NCBI GenBank assembly: GCA_963682025.1
Contig: OY821518.1
Span: 35,407,059 to 35,471,058 of the forward strand
Direction: 5' to 3'
DNA: 64,000 bases
Source: Cordilura impudica
Taxonomy: Eukaryota; Arthropoda; Insecta; Diptera; Scathophagidae
Shown here piece after piece: positions 1 through 9,898 of this stretch (the stretch's first letter is position 1; each line of letters opens with the position of its first letter). Made by a program: the position numbers and the translations under genes. The notes under the pieces were generated by a model. It was not told the DNA's origin, made no database searches, and worked only from the letters and a program-made list of their open reading frames with translations.

Positions 1-1957
1 TTGCTTTGAGGTCATCGTAGTTGCTGATCGGCATGCATTTAGGTTATATACCTATATGCATGCGTTTCCGGTTATATGACATAACTTCTCGTTTAATTTA
101 GTTTTTGCTAATTAAATAGCTCGCCCTAACCTCCATTGCAAAGGTAATGGTTGTATGGAGTGGCTATATGCATTAAATCGTGCTAATTGGAGATGGCTGT
201 ATAGCTTCTTTTAACTGGCCATATAGGTCGGATGGAGTAACAAAATAATAACCAAAAAAAAAAGCTCTCTCAACTTTTTTTTAAAATATTGCCATATTTT
301 GAAACCATAGAGAATAAATTTATAATAATAAATAATCAAATTAGGGATGAAAAACGCAAAAACGAAAAGTCCCAAACATTTTAAATAAAATAATTTAATG
401 TTATCTTTGTTTTCTGAAAAACTTCAAATTTTCATCCAAAAAAAATTGTGAAAATTTATATATAAAAAATAACATTCTCATAAAATTACGTTTACTTATG
501 TAACAATTTTTATTTAGCAATTCTTAAATATTATTTGAGGTTTTCTTAAATTCATTAAATTTAAATTAATATCGACAAATCTGTTTTTCTATTTATTTAA
601 ATTGTAGAGGAGTGGCATCTCTGTCAAAATAAGCGAAAAACACAAAGAAGAATAGAAAAAAATAAATTACTTGGTGTTTGACAGGATGATTTTATGTTTA
701 TGTTTAATATCTTTATTTTTTTACTAATATTTCTGTTTATTTATTTGAAAATGAAATAATGAATTGAATATGCTATTTAATTTTTTTTATTTATATAAAA
801 AAGTGTTTTAATTAAAGCAAAATATTTTCACTATTTCATGATTTTTATTTATGTATGACGACATTTCAACCTAAAAATTTAAGTTTTTATCGATTGGATA
901 AACAACACAAAAATGGTTGTCGTTTAGATAACAACAACAGCTGACTTTAACAATAGCGGCTATCGTTTAAAAATTTTACTGATAATTTTGCAATTTTCTT
1001 TTTTTTTACGATTCGACTATCGTTAAAAGAAGTTACTGAATCGCGTTACTGAAAAGTTATTAATATCTCCTGAATAGCAATATTTTTTTTAAATGTAAAC
1101 ATTTTTAAATGTAAACATATTTCTAAATTTAAAATTATTATTTCCGACGTTTTGATATGATTTTCTGAAATTCAATTAATATTTTCTAATTTATAATTGG
1201 AAATTTTATTTTCCGTTTTTATTATAATTGATATTTTCTTAAATTTGAATGGAAAATTTAAAAAGTGAAATTTTGTATTTATGTGAATAATAATGTTTTA
1301 TTAATTATAAACAATTTTTAAAAATTAGATGTAATCGCAATCAGATATTTTATAGGTAAAGCAGAATAATATTTCTATATAACTATGTAGAACTGTTTTG
1401 TAAGCAAAAAACTCATTGACGAACTCGGTAACTCTATTTTGTAAAGACAATAAAAAGTTAATATGCCAAACTTATGTTCATATTTGTAAAAGAATAATGA
1501 AAAAACATATGAAATAAAAGACCAGCCCGTGTATACTCTTAACATTGTCCTGTATGATATCTAGTTGAAAATATTAACATTCATGTTAAAATAGAAATAA
1601 CTATTGCAAAGCTAATTAGAACAAACAAAAATTATGGCGCCATCCACTGTGGCATAGTCACGCTGAGCAAAATGAAGTGACACTCTGTTAATGCAAAAGA
1701 TATGTATTTTCCCCACAACAAAATACTGCAGAATTTTATGTAAATAAAATAACCGATTTATTTCTAACATGCAGTTATTATGAATATACATACATACATA
1801 ATTACATATATATAATATATGTATATTATTTGTATTATTTAATATGTGTATGTATGTATATTTAAATATTACACACAAAAAATACAACATCAAACGTTAT
1901 GTTTGTGTTTTTCTCTTTAAATAAATTAATACATAAATTTTTTTGCTAAATTTACAT
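1..1957. other. AT-rich stretch, nothing recognised
   Basis: The sequence is very AT-rich with many short A and T runs. I found no coherent coding frame, no tRNA-like boxes and no paired repeats that I could support. The one longer frame (1612-1893, minus) is dominated by Tyr, Ile and Asn codons from ATAC/ATAT repeats and is not a believable gene. Confidence 0.5.
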
Positions 1958-2568
1958 TTGGGCAATTCACAACAGGTGTTGTATATTGTATGTTGTATTG
2001 AAATACACAATACAATCATTTGTTGTGAACACTCAGTTGTATTTTCATATTGTAAAACGCTTTCTTAAGTAATTTTCGATCCAACGAGGAAAGATCGCTT
2101 CGTCGCTTCTGCTATTTTGTATAAGAGAAAACACTTGTCAGTGTTTGCTTTTTGGTCGTGAGAATAACCTGGAGTTTTAGTTACGTACCTCTTGCATTTT
2201 AATTTATAATGAAAAAAAAATGTTAAATGTTTTGGTTGGTACTGAAAGAGAAAATACATACTAAAAAAATATAAACATTAATTTTTATATAAATAAACTT
2301 ATCGATGATTTGCGTTATTTGCATTATTTGCCATATTTTATTTTATAATTATTTATGCTGATAAAATTCTATGTATTTGTTTTTTCTTTTTCATAAAAAC
2401 TGGCATTCACTTGGAACTGATATGTTATTATATACAACATTTACTAAACATAGCAAATGAAGTTGGATCGTGTATCAGATTTTTCAGTGAAAATTACCAA
2501 CAACAATTTTACACTATTGTAAAGTGATACACGATACAACGATACATTACCCATTGTGAATTGCCCAA
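1958..2568. mobile_element. Short non-autonomous DNA element with 15-bp inverted ends
   Basis: The left end TTGGGCAATTCACAA (1958-1972) is matched exactly in inverse by TTGTGAATTGCCCAA at 2554-2568. Just inside both ends are further related words (GTTGTAT with ATACACAAT on the left, GTGATACACGATACAAC on the right). At about 610 bp, with no coding frame beyond a 64-codon shadow, it fits a MITE-type element. I could not find a convincing target duplication, so the superfamily is unassigned. Confidence 0.6.
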
Positions 2569-2629
2569 TTGTTTTTTTATTAACAACTAGGTATTTTAGC
2601 ATTATTTGCTTTAGATGTTGGTGAATTTT

Positions 2630-3436
2630 TACTCCCTTTATATTAACTCGTGTCTGCTTGTCGAAAAAATTTTGGATCGATTTTAACCACTTTCCCGTGA
2701 CCCAATCGATCTGAAATTTTGCAGGCAGGCTCGTGGCAATGACAGAAATGATCTAACATATTTTTTAGTGATGCCAAAACAATGGAAACTTTTAAATTTT
2801 TCTACCAGAGTTGATAAAAAAAAATGTACAAAGGGTTTGTTTTTGTTATATTATTACCATAACGACCACAAAAACAAGAAGTCCAGCTATGAAAACAATG
2901 CAACATTTAGAATAACAACAAGAACAATATAGAAATATCATGTTTTTAATTTTTTTTTACTTTTTCAGAGATTTCCCTGGACCTGTTGCACCGATTTCAA
3001 TGATTTTTGAAGTAGAAATCTTTCCATGAATTTGGTGAAACATTCACTAAAAATGATCACTGTAGCTGCACTATTGAGGGCGTGATCCTGACAAGAACAA
3101 CATAGAAAATTATTTTTTTTCAAGACTTTTTTTAGTTCTTCATTCAAATCTCGGGGCCTAATCGACCGATTTGGACGATTTTAAATAGCGAACTTTTCAG
3201 GATGTTAGTGAATCATTTTTTATGCCAACGAGCACCCTAGCTGCCCGATTGATGCCGTCATCGTGATTTCCACAGACGGACAGACGGACAGACGGACATC
3301 GCTATATCAACTCCGGTTGTTATAAGGATCACAAATATATAAATTTTATGGGGTCCAAAATTTTTTTTCTAATTATTACAAACGGAATGACAAACTTATA
3401 TATACCCTCTGCACACTGGAGTGGAGGGTATAAAAA
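2630..3436 (+). repeat. Repeat family F copy (GACAGACG run, GGGTATA end)
   Basis: The stretch contains a run of CAGACGGA units near 3275-3298, then a block ending TATATACCCTCTGCACACTGG and GGAGGGTATAAAAA (about 3400-3436). This layout is typical of long non-coding repeats in flies. Its first ~130 bp recur in inverse at 29220-29365 (shared words: TCGATTTTAACC, TTTTGCAGGCAG, AAAGGGAGTTAA). No gene is visible. Confidence 0.5.
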
Positions 3437-3785
3437 ATGGAAAATGCAAAATGAAAAATAAAAAATTAAAACTTAAAAATGAAAATTGAAAAATAAAAAA
3501 TTAAAATGAAAAATGAAAAATGAAAAATGAAAAATGAAAAATGAAAAATAAAAAATTAAAAACAAAAATAAATAATAAAAAATAAAAAATAAAAATTTAA
3601 AAATAAAAAATAAAAAATTAAAAAAAAAAATAAAAAATGAAAAATTAAAATGAAAAATAAAATTTAAAAATAAAAAATGAAAAAATGAAAAATTAACAAT
3701 TTAAAAATGAAAATGAGAAATAAAAATTAAAATTAAAAAATGAAAAATAAAAAATTAAAAATGAAAAACGACAAATTAAAAATAG
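3437..3785 (+). repeat. Degenerate AAAAATG/AAAAATTA low-complexity array (family G, copy 1)
   Basis: There are about 350 bp of interleaved GAAAAAT, AAAAATTAA and AAAATAAAA units. The same kind of array, in the opposite orientation and far longer, lies at 32251-34940. Both arrays abut the same unique module, so the array appears to be part of a repeat family and not independent slippage. Confidence 0.75.
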
Positions 3786-3900
3786 TTGATTGCTATAAAT
3801 GATACATAGATGACGCTTTCTGTTTGATTTGAATAAAATGACATAAAAAAACTTTCATTACTAGATGTTTACACATCTCCCTTGTGAGCGTATGATTTTT
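3786..3900 (+). repeat. Family G unique module, copy 1
   Basis: This ~110-bp module reads GCTTTCTGTTTGATTT, then ATTACTAGATG and TTTACACATCTCCC. It matches, in inverse, the module at 32155-32245. It holds the near-palindrome GATGTTTACACATC. Confidence 0.65.
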
Positions 3901-4499
3901 TTTACCTTTAATCGGACGGAAAGTTTTTTTAAAAAACGTTTTTAACTCTTCTGTTTGTGAGAAGGTCCCTGCGGACTCTCACAACTCCTTAAAGGGTGCT
4001 GAATAGTTTACATTTTATTATGGTTGAATGACAATTTGAACGTTTATTAGTAAATTTGTCCCTACGGACCCTGAACTATTATTAGAAGAAATCGCTAATG
4101 AGTTTTGTTGAACTGTGTTTCCTTTCGTTTGCAGTTATGTCGTGTGTAGAACGGACGCTTTACTTGCAACAAAGTATTTTGCACTGAGCATTCAACATTG
4201 CTGCTTCGCTGCAATACCTGTACACACGAACTGGAAAATCAGTAAGAACCATCACAATAGTCATGTATTTCATTTCCTCATGTATTTTAATATTAAATTA
4301 GCAGAGCTTATCCCTCGAGATTAGAGTGAAAGTTCTAGGAAATTTTATTTCTTCATTCAATTTATTTCTTTCAATGTTTTTTTTTTTAATCTATTTACTT
4401 CAAAAAGTTTATTTCACTATAAAAATTTGTTGAACACACAGAAGTAGGAGCCTTAAGGTATTTGAACCGCCTTGTATGCCACCAACACAGGGCGTGTGA
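3901..4499. other. No feature recognised
   Basis: This is mixed AT-rich sequence. Two short blocks, GTCCCTGCGGACTC (about 3966) and GTCCCTACGGACCC (about 4059), look alike and may be a local duplication. The 69-codon frame at 4115-4324 has no recognisable similarity and no support as a gene. Confidence 0.4.
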
Positions 4500-4830
4500 T
4501 ATACAACTATTATAATGAAATTCAACCGCGTTATTGTCGTTATTAGTTTATGTCCAAAATTATTTTTCAATTCAACACTGAGCTTTTCATATACAATTTT
4601 TGCAAACACATTAACACATTTAATAAATACATACACAGCATTGTATAATTTTTGTTATGTGTTAGTAGCAAGTTTGAATGAATTTTACTCCAAAAATATG
4701 TTGCAGACGGTGCGTATCTGTAAATCTGATGGACACCTAAAAATAAATGCCTTTAAAATGAGCTATGTTTGGTCAAAATTAGTTTAAAACTGACGAAGTT
4801 GCATCAGTCACAAAAAATATTATAGATAAA
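4500..4830 (+). repeat. Degenerate copy of repeat family C
   Basis: Shared landmarks with the better copies (6868, 28818 and 53345) are ACACATTTAATAAATACATA, GCATTGTATAATTTTTG, TGTTAGTAGCAAGTTT and TTGGTCAAAATT, in the same order. It is the most diverged copy. The 90-codon frame at 4515-4787 lies inside the repeat and is not a gene. Confidence 0.55.
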
Positions 4831-5134
4831 ACCGAAAAGTCAAAAAACAAAAAGAAACATCAAGACTGAAGCAAAATGCAGTACAATTTGTTATAAAGGC
4901 CAGCGGAACTTTTCACAACGTTAAGGCCAACCTATCTTTAGGTGTTTTACTATACTAACTCGGAAATTGTTACCTCCGGAATGTCAGTGATGGGATTTGT
5001 GAATATAATGAAAAATTTGTCTGATTTCGATTTCAAATTATATGCATCATATTTTCTCTTCATATTGAACCAAGGAAACAAACAACATTTGATGTAGAAA
5101 GAATGCTTTAAAACAACTTTATTATTTTATAGTT

Positions 5135-5275
5135 ATTCCCTATACTACATTGTACTAGTTTGTGCTGATGTTTGTAACTGAAAATACTGATCGACTCATA
5201 ATAAATTTTGCATCGAGTTAACAATATCCGTCCGTCTGTCTATCATTGTGTCCATTTTTTACAAACTAATCTATA
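5135..5275 (-). repeat. Decayed fragment of repeat family A (3' end)
   Basis: On the minus strand the order is that of the family A 3' end: a GGACGGA run, ATCGACTC-like words, a TTTGTAACTAC-like word, and a decayed ACCAC...GGGTATA-like end. It is much older than the copies at 40.9-42.6 kb. Confidence 0.4.
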
Positions 5276-6040
5276 TATAAAATCTTAATAACAGATAACA
5301 AAACGTGGAGTGTCAAAACTTAAAGATTATAAATAACCATGGCCTTTAGTTTTCAATCCGTTTCACCAAATCTTATAACCATTAAGGTTAATGCGTAATT
5401 TTAGTGAAGCCTAAGCTGTATAATTTGAAGTCTTTTTTAGCAACTTCTATAAATATTTGCCACTATGTGTTTGTTGAACGAAGACCAAAACTACCTTAAT
5501 TAGTTATATTTCCTTACTCTACTTTAGAGTAGAGTACGTATTTGTTTACTCTAATTATAGGCCAACATAAATTTTAACAACTAAGCTGTTTATATTGCTT
5601 AAAAACACATCTATAGCAGTTTAAACAGTTTGTGTAAAATCATTTTCTATTTTACACCCACCAGCATTAGCTGTAATATTTCAATGTTTAAAACGAGTTG
5701 GCGATGTCAGTCTAAAAGAAAAGAAGGGGTTCTCTTAATAAATCTACTTAAAAAGTTGTTAAGCTGAAAAATTTGTTTGCTAAAGTAAACAAAATCATTT
5801 TAGAAAAGCCTCAAGTCACTTCAAAATTCTACTTAGAGTAGTACGCTTTTTGCTTTTCTTAAAAAAAAAACTTTTCTTTTTGGTTGTTAATGAACTTTGT
5901 ACATTTCGTAAATGGAGCCCGCAAAGTACTAGTGCTTTTTTAGGTGGTAAGTATATCAAACAAAATTAAAAAAAAAAGAAAATTAAGAGTAAAGAAAAAT
6001 ATTTTTTAAACGTTGTAGCAAGTTACTTGAAAATTTAAAG
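5276..6040. other. No feature recognised
   Basis: This is AT-rich sequence. Words such as CTACTTTAGAGTAG (about 5519) and ACTTAGAGTAGTAC (about 5830) recur with variation, but I could not build a repeat or gene from them. Confidence 0.4.
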
Positions 6041-6044
6041 AAAA

Positions 6045-6175
6045 TACATATGAAGCGTTTCATCTCAAGTGACCTAGATTTTGAAACCGATGTCTTCCGA
6101 TTGGGAAGACACCAAGGTAAGTCCTATTCGATAGTAGTTTAGACATAATTTTTCAACAATATCGGTCCAGAGCTT
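6045..6175 (+). repeat. Fragment of repeat family E
   Basis: It reads AAGCGTTTCATCTCAAGTGA, then CCGATGTCTTCCGAT, then TTTTTCAACAATATCGGTCC. This matches, in order, the start of the family E element at 7527-7660. Confidence 0.6.
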
Positions 6176-6274
6176 CCACAATAGCACTCGCCTCTGTCAA
6201 GAATGTATTTAAGATATTTTTACTTCATTTATTTTCAATTTATAAATATAAAATAAATAAATTATATGTAAATT

Positions 6275-6350
6275 AGTTTCTGCAGTTATACATTAGCCAA
6301 CCCCAATGAATGCTTAGAGCCATCAATAAATAAGGTCTAAATTCTATTGT
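6275..6350 (+). repeat. Repeat family J, left part
   Basis: TTTCTGCAGTTATACATTA followed by CAACCCCAATGAAT and AGCCATCAATAAAT matches 30445-30510. The next part of the family at 30 kb follows within ~40 bp, but here its counterpart lies about 980 bp downstream (7340-7525). This suggests that later elements entered in between. Confidence 0.5.
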
Positions 6351-6699
6351 ATGGACTATATGTAACAATTCATAAAGTTGAATTTACTTAAAACAGCAGT
6401 TTCGTTAAACTACGTTCAGTTATTTCGAAAATATTGTTCAGTAGTCACAACAGAATAATGTGATAGTAGATGAGACTATAAAAACTTGGTTGGCAACAAA
6501 TTCGGTTGACACAACGAATCCGTTTTGTACATTCTGGTGGGTGAGAAATTTTAGGCCAATATGGTTGAAATTCCATATGATTTGACGTTCTGAGTCTAAA
6601 CTTAATTTTTATGACATTTTATATTTTTTACTTATATTGATGTTCGTTTGCTCTGTTTTTCAGTTTTAACTCAAGAATAACTGATGATTTTTATCAGCA

Positions 6700-6862
6700 A
6701 ATCAATTTGGAACAATTTTATGAAATTAAGTCTAAAAAAATTAATTTTTTCACTTTTTCTCAATTTTTTGAATAACATAACACATTCAAGCCGTATGATT
6801 ATTGTTATTTAGTACAGGCAAGGAGATCATTCATACGTATGGAATGATATTTTATATATTAA
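6700..6862 (+). repeat. Fragment of repeat family E (inner part)
   Basis: TTTTTGAATAACATAACACA and TATGATTATTGTTATTTAGT, followed by CATACGTATGG and TATTAAATCAAAC, match the inner block at about 8880-8985 in the same order. Confidence 0.5.
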
Positions 6863-6867
6863 ATCAA

Positions 6868-7245
6868 ACTAGCAGATTCCAGCCCTCGAAATTCGAATGC
6901 AAATTATTTTTTCATTAAATAAAGACCCTAAAGGTATGCCAATCAATTATAGCCAATTCAAAAATCAACACCTAAAACAAACTCATTTTTAATACAAACA
7001 CATTAACAAATTTAATAAACACACATATAGCATTGTATAATTTTGTGTGTGTGTTAGTAGCAACTTTAAATGCAATTTACTCAAAATGAAAGAAAAAATT
7101 TAAAAATCTGTAAATCTGTGAAACGGCTAAAAAGAAATACCTTTCAAATAACATACATTTGGTCAAAATCGGGATAAAATGGTAGAACAAAACATCGGTC
7201 ACAAGAAATCGCCTAACCTATTAATATTAAAGATATACTTACTAT
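6868..7245 (+). repeat. Repeat family C copy
   Basis: This is a ~380-bp repeat starting CTAGCAGATTCCAG and ending near CAAGAAATCGCCTAACCTA. Other landmarks are AAACACATTAACAAATTTAA, GTGTTAGTAGCAACTTTAAA, GGTCAAAATCGGGATAAAA and GGTAGAACAAAACAT. Copies at 28818-29215 (same strand) and 53345-53725 (inverse) share nearly all of these. No TIR or coding frame is evident. Confidence 0.7.
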
Positions 7246-7339
7246 TTTTTTCTTTCTATTATTTATCCTTTAGAATTTAGCTAAAGAATGAAGCAAGAAG
7301 TCATCAATGGTTCTTGAGTTAAATCTTAAGAATCTTAAA

Positions 7340-7525
7340 AATAGGGAAATTATAAAAGTCATAAAAAAAAAATTGGCCTGAAATCTCTAAACCTTTTTGA
7401 GGTTTAACAATACTGGACTTTCAACCAGACTTGGAATTTCTCAGGCCCCAGCCAATGACTCTGAAATTGTTCCATAGTGTTTTCATATCCAATATGAACA
7501 TTTTTCAAGAAAAAAAAATATATAT
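7340..7525 (+). repeat. Repeat family J, right part
   Basis: It contains AAATTATAAAAGTCATAAA, ACTTTCAACCAGACTTGGAA, TTTCTC and TGTTCCATAGTG, matching 30545-30735 over ~190 bp. It abuts the start of the family E element at 7527. Confidence 0.6.
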
Positions 7526-7526
7526 A

Positions 7527-8105
7527 TGGGGCGTTTCATGTCAAGTGATCCAACTTTTAAATCCGATGTCTTCCGATCGGGATCAAATTTGCACCCAGGT
7601 TAGTACTATTGGATAGTAGCTTAGACACAATTTTTCAACAAGATTGGTCCAGAACTCTCTGAGTTAGAGGGGATAAAAATTTAACATTTTGGCCAAACAG
7701 GTGTTTTTTCTCCTTCATGTAATTTTTTACCAATTGTTCTTAGCAAAATTTGTATCAAATAGTTTAGATAGCTATTTCTTTAGTCTTTCGGGAAAAAAAA
7801 TTTAAAAAAAATACAAACAAAAAACTTGGAAGACTTGGGAGACCGAAGTTTTTTGCCTCACTCAATGCGAGTTCTTTCTAAAGCCGAAAAAGAAACCAGC
7901 AGCGAAATCAACAGCTGAACCTAGTAATGCCAAGAAAATATTGACAAAAAAGCGGCAAATAAAGGTGATTAATAAGCTGGATGGAAGATTGGGTAATTAA
8001 AAATTTACAAAACTTAAACACTTCATCAGCTACAATAAATTAATTAAAAAAATAGTTGTTATAAATTAGCCTAATGTGATTACGATAAAATTTTTTATTT
8101 TTTTA

Positions 8106-8143
<38 letters not shown>

Positions 8144-9315
8144 TAATTAATTCAATTATTATTAGAAATAAATAAAAAAATTAATTTTCAACATTTCTAT
8201 AAAGAAAAAGTGATTTTTTTTCAAGTTAACATATTGCGGGTATTACAGTATCGAATGTATGAAATTTTAGTTAGGTATTTTACATACCGTCGAAAAGGTT
8301 AATTTGTCTAGTTTCTCAGTATTTTTTTTTTAAGGTTTTAGAAACTCTTACATACGAATAGGAAAAATTCAAATTAGTGCATATGCTAAAAATAGAAAAA
8401 CCGTTGTCTTGAGTTACAAAACATTTTTTTTGATAGATATCCCACTCATCCCACTAAATTTTTGAAATTGAAAAAAAAAAAAAAAATCAAAAAATTTTTT
8501 CATTAGTCCGATAGCCCTAACCTTGGTGCAAATTTCATCCCGATCGGGAGACATCGGGTTCAAAAGTTGGTTCGCTTGCCATTAGGGAGGGTCGATTTGT
8601 AGGGAGGCAAAAAAATAGCTCAAGTGACAAGGAAAATCATATCTAGGGATCAAAATAAGAAACTTTGCCCAAGGAACTATACCTCTTAAACGAATTCTAA
8701 TGTCCCGAAATTTGACCTGTCTGTCTGTCTGACTGTCTGCCATGGGGCAACCCCATTCCCCCTCATGCAATTGATTTGAAACTTGGCCCATAGTCTTGTT
8801 GTGACTACAGATTAATTTTGGGGTAGTCAGTCATAGTCACGAAGTGATCTAAAAGTTATTTACTCTCATCCGATCGATCTTTTTGAATAACATAATATAG
8901 TCAAGGGATATGATTATCATTTGTTAGCAGAGTAGATGATACGTATACGTCTGAGTGTTAATTTTAATATTAAATCAAACATAGTCAGCCCAATTCTAAA
9001 AAAAAATTGTGATTTTTTTAAATGTTTGTATGGGGAACTCCCAGGGGGTTCCAGGAGGTGTGTCACTGGCATGGGTGGGTCGGCCCTCCAAAGTTAGTGG
9101 GGGTCGATCATACATTTGGACTCGATTGGGACACTCTAAATGGGTCAAAATGAGACAGACAGACAGACAGACAGGTCAAAAGTCAGGACGTCAGAATTAG
9201 TTTTAGAGGTATGGTTCCTCTGGCAAAGTTTCTTATTTTGATACCTAGAATATGATTTTCCTTGTCATTTGGGCGATTTTTAAATCGACCCGCCCTACTT
9301 GACATGTAACGCCCC
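7527..9315. mobile_element. Family E element with inverted ends and two internal fold-backs
   Basis: The left end GGGGCGTTTCATGTCAAGT (7527) is matched in inverse by ACTTGACATGTAACGCCCC at about 9298-9316, flanked on both sides by TATATA. Two inner inverted pairs are present. 7545-7620 pairs with 8515-8577 (CCGATGTCTTCCGATCGGGA against TCCCGATCGGGAGACATCGG). 8583-8735 pairs with 9150-9303, which share CTGTCTGTCTG runs, AAGAAACTTTGCC and AAAATCATAT. No transposase is visible. It may be one fold-back element or two juxtaposed ones. Confidence 0.55.
8104..8140 (+). repeat. ATT trinucleotide microsatellite
   Basis: About a dozen ATT units lie in a row inside the E element. Confidence 0.85.
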
Positions 9316-9898
9316 ATATATAGAATCAAATGACAGTACGAACAAGAATTGTTGAAATACAAAAATAATCTTAATATACATATATATTAGAGTGAGTCAA
9401 ATTGTAGGGGGCCGAAAAATCTCCATGGGCTCATCGCGATTCTGGTACTATGGCCTATAACAAGTAATTTGCCCAAGGAACCATACCTCTAAAATCATTT
9501 TTGAACCCACATAAATTTATTTGGGGTACGACATAAATCGATTTTTCACCGAAATGTGTTTATTAAATAAAATTAGTTTTTTTTTGCATTAAATCGTCGG
9601 TTGACAAGTAAAACTCACTAAGTGTAGTCAGACCAGTTTAGAGATATTGAGGTTTAAATGTTAAATTTTGTATAAAAAATCTATTATACATAAGATCGAT
9701 GCGATTTTGCAGAGTAAATTAAAAAATAGTTTCTTTATTATAATTGCTTTTAAATTTTCGGTCTAACTACAAAAGTTTTCAAGACAATACAAAATAAAAC
9801 CCTTAATGATTTTTACCTGCCGGAATCGAAAAAAAAAATGAGAGATAATGAAGAACGAAAAAATTATAATTTTTTATTCTGATAACTTCATTTATTAA

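Noticed and set aside
3421..3436. Microsatellite seeded by a transposon 3' tail (TATAAAAATG followed by AAAAATG units)
   Set aside because: At the larger locus the array continues on both sides of family A copy 5, and both arrays share another flanking module, so the junction with a GGGTATAAAAATG end is probably coincidence or preferred insertion.
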